From Deltaproteobacteria bacterium HGW-Deltaproteobacteria-19 (GTDB taxonomy: Bacteria > Desulfobacterota > Syntrophia > Syntrophales > PHBD01), in the NCBI GenBank assembly GCA_002841865.1, contig PHBD01000021.1:1-64000 (forward strand): a stretch of DNA of 64,000 nucleotides, given 5' to 3'. Shown here in pieces: positions 27,014 to 35,581 of the stretch (position 1 is its first letter; each line of letters starts with the position of its first letter). A program made the position numbers and the translations under genes. The notes under the pieces were generated by a model. That model ran no database searches. It was given only the letters and a program-made list of their open reading frames with translations, and had not been told where the DNA came from.

Positions 27014-27772
27014 ATGAGAAAGCCATGGCACCTGGCTGCCGTCGCAGTTCTGTGTTTCTTCCTGCTCTCTCCCGCGGACGCCGCGGAGAAGGTCTACATT
27101 AACGGGATCGACGCCAATTTCCCGCCCTTCGCCTATGTGGACAAGAAGGGCGTTCCTGACGGCTTCGATATCAAGGCCCTTGACTGGATCGCCAAGGACC
27201 AGGGCTTCAAGGTCAAGCACCAGCCCCAGGACTGGGACAGCATCGTCCCAAGCCTCCTGGCCAGGAAGATCGACATCGTCGCCTCCGGGATGAGCATTAC
27301 AGACGCCCGGAAAAAGCAGGTCAATTTCTCCACGCCCTATTGGAAAATCAAGCAAGTCCTCGTCGCCAAGAAGGATGCCAGACTGACGGTGGAGCAGGCC
27401 CTTGCGGCCGGCAACAGGATCGGCGTCCAGCGCGGCACCACGGAGGCCAAGTGGATTGATGAAAATCTCATCAGGAAAAAGGGCCTGAAATTCCAGCTTG
27501 TCCAGTACGACTCAGCGCCAATGGCCATCGAGGACGTCCTCAACGGCCGCATCGCTGCCGCCGCCATGGACGACGCACCCGCTATGGATGCCGTCAGCAA
27601 GAAAAAGGCCGTGAAAATCCTGGGGACCTTCGGTATGCCCGACGAGTTGTTCGGCTACGCCGTCCGCAAGGAAGACACGGCTTTTCTGAATAGAATCAAT
27701 GCGGGTCTGACGAAGCTCATGAAGACTCCCTACTGGAAGGAACTGGTCAAGACCTACATCAACAAAAAATAG
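27014..27772 (+). CDS. Polar amino-acid-type ABC substrate-binding protein
   Basis: The 252-residue precursor has a signal peptide ending near ADA-AEK and a type-II periplasmic binding fold: VYINGIDANFPPFAYVDKKG, PDGFDIKALDWIAK, then ASGMSITDARKKQVNFSTPY, the SBP_bac_3 signature. It binds an amino acid or related small acid for the permeases downstream. Arg in MSITDARK and Asp in MDDAPA are in positions that contact the ligand's carboxylate and amino groups in this family. CAAGGAGAACCCG precedes the ATG. A hairpin follows the gene. Confidence 0.93.
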   Translation: MRKPWHLAAVAVLCFFLLSPADAAEKVYINGIDANFPPFAYVDKKGVPDGFDIKALDWIAKDQGFKVKHQPQDWDSIVPSLLARKIDIVASGMSITDARKKQVNFSTPYWKIKQVLVAKKDARLTVEQALAAGNRIGVQRGTTEAKWIDENLIRKKGLKFQLVQYDSAPMAIEDVLNGRIAAAAMDDAPAMDAVSKKKAVKILGTFGMPDELFGYAVRKEDTAFLNRINAGLTKLMKTPYWKELVKTYINKK

Positions 27773-27804
27773 AAGCCCGGAAAGCTTCCCGGGATATTTC
27801 GTTC

Positions 27805-27835
27805 ACCCTCCCCCGTCCCAGTGATGGGGGAGGGT
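27805..27835 (+). other. Intercistronic hairpin after binding-protein gene
   Basis: ACCCTCCCCC (27805-27814) pairs perfectly with GGGGGAGGGT (27826-27835) around an 11-nt loop, followed by only a weak T-run (TCGTTTGTC). It probably acts as an mRNA stabiliser or partial terminator that favours the binding protein over the permease genes. Confidence 0.55.
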
Positions 27836-27880
27836 TCGTTTGTCAACGAGGGGCCGGCCGGCCCGAACCTCGGAACTTCA

Positions 27881-28558
27881 ATGCCTGAATCGCTTCTCGC
27901 CGTCCTGGACGCCCTGCCCTATCTCCTGGAAGGATCCTTCATCACCCTGGTGGTTGTTCTCGGAGCCATGGGTTTCGGATTCTGCCTGGCCGTCCCCTTG
28001 GCAGTAGCTCAGGTATACGGCCCACGCTGGCTGCGTCCGCTTGTCGCCCTGTATGTCTGGTTCTTCCGCGGGATCCCGCTTCTCGTCTTCCTGTTCCTCT
28101 TCTACTTCGGCCTCTGTACGGCCCTGGACATCAACCTCTCCGCCTTTACGGTGGCCGTCGTTGTCCTGGGTCTCATCAGCGCGGCCTATCAGTCGCAGAT
28201 CTTCCGGGGCGCCATCATGTCCCTGCCGGAGGGGCAGTTGAAGGCGGCCCGGGCCCTCGGAATGAGCGATGCAAAGGCGATCCTTTTCATTATTCTCCCC
28301 CAGGCCCTGCGGCTGTCCATCCCCGGATGGTCAAACGAGTATTCCATTATCCTGAAGGACTCGGCCGTAACCTATGCCCTGGGCGTCGCGGAGATCATGG
28401 CCCGGACCCATTTTGTGGCCACCCGGACCTACCAGCACATGCCCCTCTACGCCGCAGCGGGGGCGATTTTTCTGGTCCTCACCTGGCTGGGGATCAGGGG
28501 ACTGAGGTACCTGGAAGAAAAGGTCCGCATCCCCGGCTACTCTCATCACGAGTTTTGA
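27881..28558 (+). CDS. Amino-acid ABC transporter permease 1
   Basis: The 225-residue membrane protein is a HisM/GlnP-type permease with about five helices: a PYLLEGSFITLVVVLGAMGFGF start, VWFFRGIPLLVFLFLFYFG, and the coupling loop QLKAARALGMSDAKAILFIILPQALR, with the EAA motif. I take ATG 27881, which begins at MPESLLAVLDALPYLLEG; an earlier in-frame codon lies in the hairpin. The ribosome site is weak. It works with the ATPase that follows after three bases and probably with the second permease at 29474. Confidence 0.9.
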   Translation: MPESLLAVLDALPYLLEGSFITLVVVLGAMGFGFCLAVPLAVAQVYGPRWLRPLVALYVWFFRGIPLLVFLFLFYFGLCTALDINLSAFTVAVVVLGLISAAYQSQIFRGAIMSLPEGQLKAARALGMSDAKAILFIILPQALRLSIPGWSNEYSIILKDSAVTYALGVAEIMARTHFVATRTYQHMPLYAAAGAIFLVLTWLGIRGLRYLEEKVRIPGYSHHEF

Positions 28559-28561
28559 ACC

Positions 28562-29320
28562 ATGGAAGAACCAATCCTGAAGGTCGAAGGCATCAAGAAA
28601 CGCTACGGGAAAAAGGAGATCCTCCGGGGGACCTCCCTGTCCATACGCCGCGGGGAGCTGAAGATCCTCATCGGCCCGTCCGGTGCCGGGAAGAGCACGC
28701 TTCTCCAGTGCATCAACTTCCTGGTCCGCCCGGATGCGGGCCGGGTCTGGCTGGAAGGAAAGGAAATCCATCATGCACAGGGCAGAGAGCTCCACCACTA
28801 CCGCCAGCAAGTGGGCATGATCTTCCAGGATTTCAACCTGTTCGATCACCTTACGGCGCTCCGGAACGTGGAGATCGCCCTCGTCAAGGTCCGGCGGATG
28901 AGCCGGAACGAGGCCCACGACCGCGCCATGGCCGAACTGGAACGGGTCGGGCTTGGGGACCACGTACAGAAATACCCCGCCCAGCTCTCCGGAGGCCAGA
29001 AGCAGCGCGTCTCCATCGCCCGGGCCCTCGCCATGGATCCCAAGGTGATGCTCCTGGACGAGCCCACCTCGGCGCTGGATCCGGAGCTGATCGGAGAGGT
29101 CCTGGCGGTAATCCGCGACCTGGGGGAACTCGGCATGACGATGCTCATGGCGACCCATCAGATCGCCTTCGCCCAGGCTCTGGCAAACGAGATCGTCTTC
29201 ATGGAGGACGGCCTCATCGTCGAAGCGGGCCCGCCGGAGAAAATCTTCGGGTGTGCAGAAAACGAGCGGACCCGGGAGTTCTGTTCCAAAGTAATGGAAC
29301 TATATACGGATAACCGGTGA
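28562..29320 (+). CDS. Amino-acid ABC transporter ATP-binding protein
   Basis: The 252-residue ATPase (GlnQ/HisP type) has Walker A GPSGAGKST (near 39-47), signature LSGGQKQRVSIARALAMDP (near 140) and Walker B VMLLDEPTSALDPE, then an H-loop in MATHQIAFAQ. It energises the polar amino-acid importer from the cytoplasmic side. It follows permease 1 by three bases. No unusual features. Confidence 0.95.
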   Translation: MEEPILKVEGIKKRYGKKEILRGTSLSIRRGELKILIGPSGAGKSTLLQCINFLVRPDAGRVWLEGKEIHHAQGRELHHYRQQVGMIFQDFNLFDHLTALRNVEIALVKVRRMSRNEAHDRAMAELERVGLGDHVQKYPAQLSGGQKQRVSIARALAMDPKVMLLDEPTSALDPELIGEVLAVIRDLGELGMTMLMATHQIAFAQALANEIVFMEDGLIVEAGPPEKIFGCAENERTREFCSKVMELYTDNR

Positions 29321-29473
29321 AATGCCTGTTCTGTCCCCTCCGCTTGATAACCCTCAGGGGTGCGGGGGCCGTCGCGGGGGCTTCCAGCGAGGCTTCCGGC
29401 AGCACCCTCCCGCTATAATAAAGCGACCATGCAGGGTGCATCGGGAGGGATAAAAGAGGGATAGCGGTACGTC

Positions 29474-30148
29474 ATGGAAGAATGGCTCTACATACAGAAT
29501 GAGGCGGCGCCGGCCCTGTTCAGGGGGTTTTGGGTGAGCGTCCAACTCATCATCCCCTCTGCAACCCTGGGGCTCCTCCTGGGTATCCTCGTTGGAATCC
29601 TGCGGGTCTTCGGCAACCGCGCCGTCTCCGCCGCGGCGAACCTTTATGTCACCCTCTTCAGGGGTATCCCCCTGATCGTCCAGCTCTTCGTCTGGTACTT
29701 CGGCCTTCCCTACTGGAACATCTACCTGACGCCCTTCACTGCGGCAATCCTGGGATTCAGCCTCTGCAGCGCCGCCTATCACTCCGAATACATCCGGGGG
29801 GCGCTCCTGTCCATCAAACGGGGCCAGATGCTGGCGGCCCACTCCCTGGGCTTTACCAGGACCCAGACGATCTTCTCGGTGATCCTGCCCCAGGCCATGC
29901 GCCGCGCTCTTCCCGGCTGCGGAAACGAGATCATCTACCTGATCAAGTATTCCTCCCTGGCCTACATGATCACCTGCATCGAGCTGACGGGAGAGGGGAA
30001 GATCCTCGCCTCCGACTCTTTCAAGTTCACCGAGGTGTTTCTCCTGGTCGGTGCCTGCTATCTCGTGATGACAACCCTGGCGACACTTCTTCTCCAGGCG
30101 CTGGAGGCGCGACTCCGGCTCCCCGGCTTCGAGCACCGGAGCTTCTGA
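29474..30148 (+). CDS. Amino-acid ABC transporter permease 2
   Basis: The 224-residue membrane protein is a second HisQ/GlnP-type permease: ALFRGFWVSVQLIIPSATLGLLLG, LFRGIPLIVQLFVWYFGLPYW and the EAA loop RGQMLAAHSLGFTRTQTIFSVILPQAMR (in part). Two different permease genes flanking one ATPase suggest a heterodimeric channel, as in HisQM. It is separated from the ATPase gene by 153 bases that contain a TATAAT at 29414-29419 lacking a clear -35, so separate expression is possible. The FAD oxidase gene follows after seven bases. Confidence 0.9.
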   Translation: MEEWLYIQNEAAPALFRGFWVSVQLIIPSATLGLLLGILVGILRVFGNRAVSAAANLYVTLFRGIPLIVQLFVWYFGLPYWNIYLTPFTAAILGFSLCSAAYHSEYIRGALLSIKRGQMLAAHSLGFTRTQTIFSVILPQAMRRALPGCGNEIIYLIKYSSLAYMITCIELTGEGKILASDSFKFTEVFLLVGACYLVMTTLATLLLQALEARLRLPGFEHRSF

Positions 30149-30155
30149 GGACGCC

Positions 30156-31556
30156 ATGGCATCGAATTTCCGCCCCCTCGATCCGGAGACCATCGCCCGC
30201 ATCCGGGAAGCCGTCGCACCCGCCTCGGTGATCGAGGATCGCGACAAGCGGGAACCCTTCGGCAGGGACGGAACCGTCGAGGCCTTCGCCATGCCGGAGC
30301 TTGTCGTCGAGGCGACCTCCGCCGTCCAGATCTGTGCGCTCCTCAAGCTCGCCAACGAACTCCGTTTCCCCGTCACGCCGCGGGGGCTCGGAACGGGCCT
30401 GGCGGGAGGCGCCGTTCCGATTCACGGCGGTGTGCTCCTGTCCCTGGCGAAAATGAACCGGATCCTGACCATCGACCGGGATAACTTTCTGGCTGTGGTC
30501 GAGCCGGGCGTTCTGAACAAGGACCTCAAGGACGCCGCCCGGGAGGCGGGCCTGTACTACCCTCCCGATCCCGCCAGCTACGACACCTGCTCCATCGGCG
30601 GCAACGCCGCCACGAACGCCGGAGGCCCTTCCTGCGTGAAGTACGGCGTCACCCGGGAATACATCCTGGGCCTCGAGGCGGTTCTGCCCACGGGGGAACT
30701 GATCCGCACGGGCGTCCGGACCCGCAAGGGCGTCGTCGGTTATGACCTGACCCGCCTCCTGGTCGGGTCCGAGGGAACCCTGGGAGTCATCACTCAACTC
30801 GTCCTCAAACTTATCCCGCATCCCCCTGCGATCACGACGCTGGTGGCTCTCTGCCCGAGTCTCTCCAGCGCCATGGAGGCCATCCGGGCGGTCCTGGGCG
30901 CGGGTTACGTCCCCTGCGTCGTGGAGTTCCTGGACCGGCACTGCCTCGATCTCGTCGGAGACCTTCTGCCTTTCGAGGGCGTGCGGGACGCCGACGCGTT
31001 CCTCCTGATCGAGACGGACGGCGCTCCGGAGATCATCGCCCGGGAGATCGAGGCGATCGGGGAGATCTGCCTGGGATCGGGGGCGGACCAGGTGCTGCTC
31101 GCCCCGGACGCACGGCGGCGGGATCGCATGTGGGACGTCCGCAAGGCCGTGTCCCTCCGGATCGAGGAACGCTACCCCCTCGACGTCCACGAGGACATTG
31201 TGGTTCCCATCCGCTGCATCGCCGATTTTGTGCGAAAGCTGCCCCCCCTGGAGGCGGCCTACGGCATGAAGATCTTCACGTTCGGCCACGCCGGGGACGG
31301 GAACCTGCACCTCAGCATGACAGCGGAGACCCGGGAGGCCCGGGAGCGCATCGAACGGGGGATCGAGGAGATTCTGAAGCTTGTGCTGGGCATGGGCGGA
31401 ACGATTTCCGGGGAGCACGGCATCGGCATGATGAAGAGCAAATACCTGTCCCTGGAGCTGTCCCCCGAGAGCATCCGCCTGCAGCGGCGCATCAAGGCGC
31501 TCTTCGACCCGCAGGGCATCCTGAACCCGGGAAAGGTCTTCTCTCCCCTGCCCTGA
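30156..31556 (+). CDS. FAD-linked oxidase, GlcD / D-2-hydroxyacid dehydrogenase type
   Basis: The 466-residue flavoprotein has a PCMH-type FAD-binding domain (TPRGLGTGLAGGAVPIHGGV, then GNAATNAGGPSCVKYGVTRE) and a C-terminal FAD-oxidase domain ending GTISGEHGIGMMK and FDPQGILNPGKVF. Family members oxidise glycolate, D-lactate or other 2-hydroxyacids and pass electrons to an Fe-S partner, quinone or electron-transferring flavoprotein; no GlcF-like Fe-S gene is adjacent. It is seven bases after permease 2, so the imported substrate may be, or may become, a 2-hydroxyacid. Start at 30156. Confidence 0.9.
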   Translation: MASNFRPLDPETIARIREAVAPASVIEDRDKREPFGRDGTVEAFAMPELVVEATSAVQICALLKLANELRFPVTPRGLGTGLAGGAVPIHGGVLLSLAKMNRILTIDRDNFLAVVEPGVLNKDLKDAAREAGLYYPPDPASYDTCSIGGNAATNAGGPSCVKYGVTREYILGLEAVLPTGELIRTGVRTRKGVVGYDLTRLLVGSEGTLGVITQLVLKLIPHPPAITTLVALCPSLSSAMEAIRAVLGAGYVPCVVEFLDRHCLDLVGDLLPFEGVRDADAFLLIETDGAPEIIAREIEAIGEICLGSGADQVLLAPDARRRDRMWDVRKAVSLRIEERYPLDVHEDIVVPIRCIADFVRKLPPLEAAYGMKIFTFGHAGDGNLHLSMTAETREARERIERGIEEILKLVLGMGGTISGEHGIGMMKSKYLSLELSPESIRLQRRIKALFDPQGILNPGKVFSPLP

Positions 31557-31672
31557 GTATTTGCCCGCCAGCGGCGAGTGATGCGCGGATGCATGCCCCG
31601 TGACAGCCCCCGCGCCCCGGAATAACCATCCAGTTGCGGGGGCGCGGCCGGCAGAGGCAAGAGGTTCGATTC

Positions 31673-32881
31673 TTGAGCGAATCCACGAACACACCAAGAC
31701 TCTGGACCTTTGAATTCCTTTCACTCTGCCTGGTCGTCATGGCGGCCTTCGGCAACGTCAGCGTCTTCTACGGCTTTTACCACTACCTGGGAACCATCGA
31801 CATTCCCGTCGTCTGGCGGGGCTTCCTGGTCGGCCTGGAGCCGATGGCTGCTTTTATCCTGCGGCTGGCCGTCCTTCCCTGGCTTCACGTGCGCAATGCG
31901 TATTCCGTCCTGACGGCCTCGCTTGTCCTCCTGATCCTGTGCTCCTGTTCCTACCTGTGGGTCTTCACGGTCCCGGCCATGATCGTCCTCAGGATCGTCC
32001 ACGGAGCGACCTTCATGCTTCTCACGTCGGCCGCCATCTCCCTGATCGTGAACTTCATCCCGAAAGAAAGAAGCGGCCAGGGATTCGGCACCCTCAGCGT
32101 GGCGACCATGCTCCCCTATGCCGTCATCCCGCCGCTCTGCGAGGCCCTCCTGCCCCGCGTGCGCGGCGAAGCAGACCTCTACGCGGGCGTGTCGGTCTTT
32201 TCCGTTATCGCCATCGGGCTCCTCGTCCTCCTGCGCCGGCGCCTGACCGGGGCCATGCGGGACATGGACGGGGCGCTCCTTCGCCGCCCCTCCATGTCCG
32301 AGATCCGCCGCAATTTCCGGATCCGGGCGGTGCTTCTGCTCCTGTCCGCCACCCTGCTCGCCTATATGGCCCATGCGACGTTTTTCTACTTCCTGAAGGA
32401 CCTGTCCCTGGAACTGCGCACCGGAAATGTCGGCCTTTTCTTCACGATTTTTACAACGACGATGATTGCCGTGCGCGTTTTCGGAGGCTTTCTCTTCGAC
32501 CGGCTCGACAAGCGGCGCTTCCTGATGGCCGGCCTTGCGCTTCTTGGCCTTTGCCTCTTCATCCTCCCCTGGGCCTCGACGCCTTCCGTCTACTACGGCC
32601 TGGCCGGGCTGTACGGGCTGTCCGTGGGCGTCAGCCTGCCCCTCCTGAACGCCCTGCTCTTCACCGCTTCTCCCCCGTCACTCCGGGGCCTGAACACCAA
32701 CATGACCCTGTTTACGCTGGACCTGGCATACTGCCTGATGCCGTACCTGGGAGGAATGCTCGTCGCGTTCGGAGCGGGCTTCGGTGTCCTCTTCCACGTC
32801 TCCCTGGGATTCGTGGCCCTCTCCCTCGTGATGATCGCCGTGCCTTCCGAATCGATGACACTTTCGACCAAATCACAATAA
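31673..32881 (+). CDS. Major facilitator superfamily transporter
   Basis: The protein of 402 residues has about 12 hydrophobic segments in two bundles of six, typical of MFS drug/metabolite carriers (FLVGLEPMAAFILRLA, then FIPKERSGQGFGTLSVATMLPYAVIPP; second half VRVFGGFLFDRLDKRRFLMAGLALLGL, in part). I take TTG 31673, 9 bases after GAGG, because it gives a complete first helix; an earlier TTG at 31634 adds an Arg-rich stretch. The ligand is unknown. A GC hairpin at 31610-31647 precedes it. It could export a product or import a substrate of the neighbouring oxidase. Confidence 0.85.
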   Translation: MSESTNTPRLWTFEFLSLCLVVMAAFGNVSVFYGFYHYLGTIDIPVVWRGFLVGLEPMAAFILRLAVLPWLHVRNAYSVLTASLVLLILCSCSYLWVFTVPAMIVLRIVHGATFMLLTSAAISLIVNFIPKERSGQGFGTLSVATMLPYAVIPPLCEALLPRVRGEADLYAGVSVFSVIAIGLLVLLRRRLTGAMRDMDGALLRRPSMSEIRRNFRIRAVLLLLSATLLAYMAHATFFYFLKDLSLELRTGNVGLFFTIFTTTMIAVRVFGGFLFDRLDKRRFLMAGLALLGLCLFILPWASTPSVYYGLAGLYGLSVGVSLPLLNALLFTASPPSLRGLNTNMTLFTLDLAYCLMPYLGGMLVAFGAGFGVLFHVSLGFVALSLVMIAVPSESMTLSTKSQ

Positions 32882-32912
32882 AAAAGCCGCCCTCTCCATC
32901 GGAGAGGACGGC
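32880..32912. terminator. Terminator between convergent genes
   Basis: GCCGCCCTCTCC and GGAGAGGACGGC (32886-32912) form a stem with a 3-nt loop and one mismatch; on the minus strand six T follow (32885-32880). It ends the cytochrome transcript and perhaps, in the other direction, the MFS transcript. Confidence 0.75.
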
Positions 32913-32933
32913 CCTTCTTCATGTCGGGGAGCC

Positions 32934-33314
32934 TTATTTCACCTTGAACCCGAAGGAGTGGCAGCTCCCGCAATGGTCCGTCGGGGGCTTGTGGCCGTGG
33001 TGGCAAACCTCGCAGTCCAGCTTGCCCTCGTGGGAGGCATGCGGGTTGGGCTCCACCTGCTTCGTCCGCTGTGCAAGCCGGTCGTAGTCGCCGTGGCATT
33101 CGAAGCAGACCTTCGTAGGAACGGCGGCCTTCGGCGGGCTCTCCTTGTGGCACTTGTCACACGTGACGCCCCTGTCCTGGTGCCGGTCCGCCATGAACTT
33201 CCCTTTCGGGGCGGAGGCTGGGTCCGCGGCCGACACAGACAGCACGACCGCGGTCCCCAGCAGGATCGCGGCGAGGACCAGCAGTCCCCTCATTCCGATC
33301 CGATTTCGCTTCAT
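32934..33314 (-). CDS. Periplasmic tetraheme c-type cytochrome
   Basis: The 126-residue precursor has a signal sequence (GLLVLAAILLGTAVVLSVSA, cut near ADP) and four CxxCH haem sites: 52-56, 70-74, 101-105 and 115-119. Free His at 45, 92, 95, 106 and 108 can be distal ligands, giving bis-His haems as in the cytochrome domain of Shewanella flavocytochrome c3. It transfers electrons in the periplasm. The gene follows the Tat-exported flavoprotein gene by 14 bases, so the pair probably forms a two-subunit flavocytochrome c reductase. Confidence 0.93.
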   Translation of the reverse strand: MKRNRIGMRGLLVLAAILLGTAVVLSVSAADPASAPKGKFMADRHQDRGVTCDKCHKESPPKAAVPTKVCFECHGDYDRLAQRTKQVEPNPHASHEGKLDCEVCHHGHKPPTDHCGSCHSFGFKVK

Positions 33315-33328
33315 GTCCCATCATCCCT

Positions 33329-35056
33329 TCATTTCCAGGGTTTCAGCGCCGCGACATTCTTTCCGGCGATCCGGCCGAAGACGATGCACTCCGTCAGATT
33401 CCCGCCGCCCTGGTAGACGAACTTCAAGGCCGATGAAATTTCGCCGGCCGTGTAGAGCCTTGGAATGGGCTTGCCTTCCCAAGTCAGGACCTCCCGAGCA
33501 GCATTGGCGGCGATCCCGCCCTTCGTATTCGGCCCACCCGGGTAGAGGGGCAGTGCATAGAAGGGCGCCTTCTCCACGGGTTTCAGGGTGGCGGCCAATC
33601 TGCCGAAAGTCTCGTCCTTTCCCTTGGCGCATGACTCGTTGAAGTTGGATACAGCCTTGACAAGCCTCTGCGAATCCATGAGTTTTCTGTTCTCCGGGTG
33701 GTTCCTGATCTTTCCCGCAATCTCCTCGATCGTGTTCCCCTGGAGGATCCATCCCCTGCGAACGGCATCCATGTTGTCTTTCGACCAGGGAACGATTCCG
33801 AAGCCGGCGGTTGAGATCCCGAGGTTTGTGATGGTGAACGTCGAACGGAGGGTCTCGTCGAAAACAAACCAGCTGGGAACCCGAGGATAGATGAGCTCGA
33901 GGATGTCGAACTTGACCGCCTCCTTGTAGAAGAAGTAGCGGCTCGGGTCTTTCGTCACGAGATGTTCCGCCGCATAGCGATCGCCGTAGTTGTCGACGAC
34001 GATTGCATTCGGGCGTCCCACGGCCGGTGTGATCAGACCCGCTTTCAAGCCGTGATACCGCAGGGGAACCGCCGTAATGATTCTTGATGCCGCTTTCCCC
34101 ACCTTCGCCAGACCTGCACCGACTGCCATGGCCATGGCAATGCCGTCGCCCGTGTTGTCCGGAGAACCATAGAACGCCCAGCCTTCCACGCCCGGCCCCT
34201 CGAGAAAAGCCTTTCTCATGGCTTTGTTGTATTCGTATCCACCTGTCGTGATGATGACTCCCCTCTTGGCCTTGACAGCGATCTCGCCGCCGCCCTTCCT
34301 GGCCGCAATCACGCCGATGACTTCTCCCCTGTCGTTCTGCACAAGCCGCTTCGCCGGCGTCTCGTACATGATCCTGGCCCCCTTCTTCCGGGCGCCTTCG
34401 GCCAGCACGTAAAAGAAGGCCTCGCCGTTCATTTTCTCCATCTTGGGCTTGTTCATCGTCGCCTCGTTGAAGCTGGCCTGCCCCGTGAAGGTGCTCCCGA
34501 ATACGCGGTACTTGGAGTCTTTCGCGCCCGGGAATTTCGGGAATGCCGCCCCGGCGAATGCCGAGAAGCCCACGGTCTTGTACTGCGGGTCCAGCTTCTG
34601 GAGAAAGTCGACATTCTGCGGGGCATACTCGGCCCAGGCCTCGGCCAGGCCGTCAGACCATTCCGGCTGCTCCCCCTCCAGCTTCCAGGGAATGTTCTCT
34701 CCGCTGAACATGGCCTTGGCGTATTCCTTCAGCGCTTGCCTGTCTCCCGTTGGGTCTGGACAGTGATAAATCCCTCCCGACATCCTTGTATTGTTAATGA
34801 GTTTTGCTTCGGGCTGTTTCTCCAGGACGAGGACCTTCGCGCCTTTTCCGGCGGCCTCGATGGCCGCACAGGCTCCGGCCCCGCCGAATCCCAGGATCAC
34901 GACGTCCGCCTCCAGGTTCCATTTCTTCGGCACGACGGAGCGGGCACCGGCTTCTGCCACGCCAATGCCCACCAGGGCTGCGGCGCCGGTGACCGCGGCG
35001 GTTCCCTTGATAAAGGACCGCCTGGACAGGTTCCGGTCTGATTTCTTTTCGGACAT
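33329..35056 (-). CDS. Tat-exported FAD reductase, flavocytochrome c / fumarate-reductase type
   Basis: The 575-residue precursor starts with a twin-arginine signal (LSRRSFIKGTAAVTGAAAL). The mature protein has an FAD_binding_2 domain (ADVVILGFGGAGACAAIEAA, TYETPAKRLV-type region, VIITTGGYEYNKAM) and ends with the FAD-closing motif NLTECIVFGRIAGKNVAAL. Relatives reduce fumarate, urocanate, methacrylate or related enoates in the periplasm. With the separate tetraheme cytochrome it parallels the two-protein methacrylate reductase (Mrd/Mcc) reported in a Geobacter strain. The substrate is not determinable by eye. A dyad over the likely promoter at 35236-35275 suggests control. Confidence 0.9.
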   Translation of the reverse strand: MSEKKSDRNLSRRSFIKGTAAVTGAAALVGIGVAEAGARSVVPKKWNLEADVVILGFGGAGACAAIEAAGKGAKVLVLEKQPEAKLINNTRMSGGIYHCPDPTGDRQALKEYAKAMFSGENIPWKLEGEQPEWSDGLAEAWAEYAPQNVDFLQKLDPQYKTVGFSAFAGAAFPKFPGAKDSKYRVFGSTFTGQASFNEATMNKPKMEKMNGEAFFYVLAEGARKKGARIMYETPAKRLVQNDRGEVIGVIAARKGGGEIAVKAKRGVIITTGGYEYNKAMRKAFLEGPGVEGWAFYGSPDNTGDGIAMAMAVGAGLAKVGKAASRIITAVPLRYHGLKAGLITPAVGRPNAIVVDNYGDRYAAEHLVTKDPSRYFFYKEAVKFDILELIYPRVPSWFVFDETLRSTFTITNLGISTAGFGIVPWSKDNMDAVRRGWILQGNTIEEIAGKIRNHPENRKLMDSQRLVKAVSNFNESCAKGKDETFGRLAATLKPVEKAPFYALPLYPGGPNTKGGIAANAAREVLTWEGKPIPRLYTAGEISSALKFVYQGGGNLTECIVFGRIAGKNVAALKPWK

Positions 35057-35581
35057 GGGATAATCTCCTTTCGATGGATTGTGTTGATGGAAAGTTAACG
35101 ATTACTGAGGGGGATCATTGGATATGCCGGGTTCCCGGACTGCATGTCGACTTGGACGTTGATTTGAAAATGGTTAACGGATTACGCGATCAAACCTTTC
35201 GGGAGCATATGTTCTCCATGTCGCAATAAATAAATGACATCCGACGGAATCCTTGTCAAGTCCCTTTCGGATGTCCTGCCCGGCGTCACGATAGGGCCGG
35301 CTGCAGAACGTGTTCTTTGCCGGGCCATCCAGGCGGCGGCTGGGAAAGCGTTTCCTTTCGTAGACGGGAGATGCTCCCCGCTTTGCATCCTCGACCGTGA
35401 ATGATTCCGCATTGACAGGCCGATCCTTTTCATCCTATTCCTTGAACCGTTCATTTCGGCCCTCCCTGCTGATCCCCTGCCGACGGACGGCATCATAACA
35501 ACGGGGAAACAAGAAAACGGACCGCAAGGCTGAACGGAGCCGCAGACTTTCGAACCCCCCACAGAAAAAGAGAACCCGTCC
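35057..35581. other. 525-base divergent regulatory gap
   Basis: It separates the flavoprotein operon (minus) and a radical SAM gene (plus). I see no gene. It holds a direct repeat GTTAACG(G)ATTAC at 35094-35105 and 35173-35185, and a 9-bp dyad at 35236-35275. The half nearer the radical SAM gene holds nothing I can name. Confidence 0.5.
35236..35275 (-). promoter_or_regulatory. Candidate promoter and dyad operator of the flavoprotein operon
   Basis: GACATCCGA (35236-35244) and TCGGATGTC (35267-35275) form a perfect inverted repeat with half-sites 31 bases centre to centre, about three helical turns. On the minus strand TTGACA (35256-35251) sits inside it, followed by AT-rich ATTTATTTATT as a possible -10 at a 18-19-base spacing. 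This looks like an operator over a promoter. Confidence 0.4.

Noticed and set aside
31655-31690. tRNA T-arm-like GGTTCGATTC
   Set aside because: No matching acceptor, D or anticodon arm can be built around it; it lies at the MFS start.
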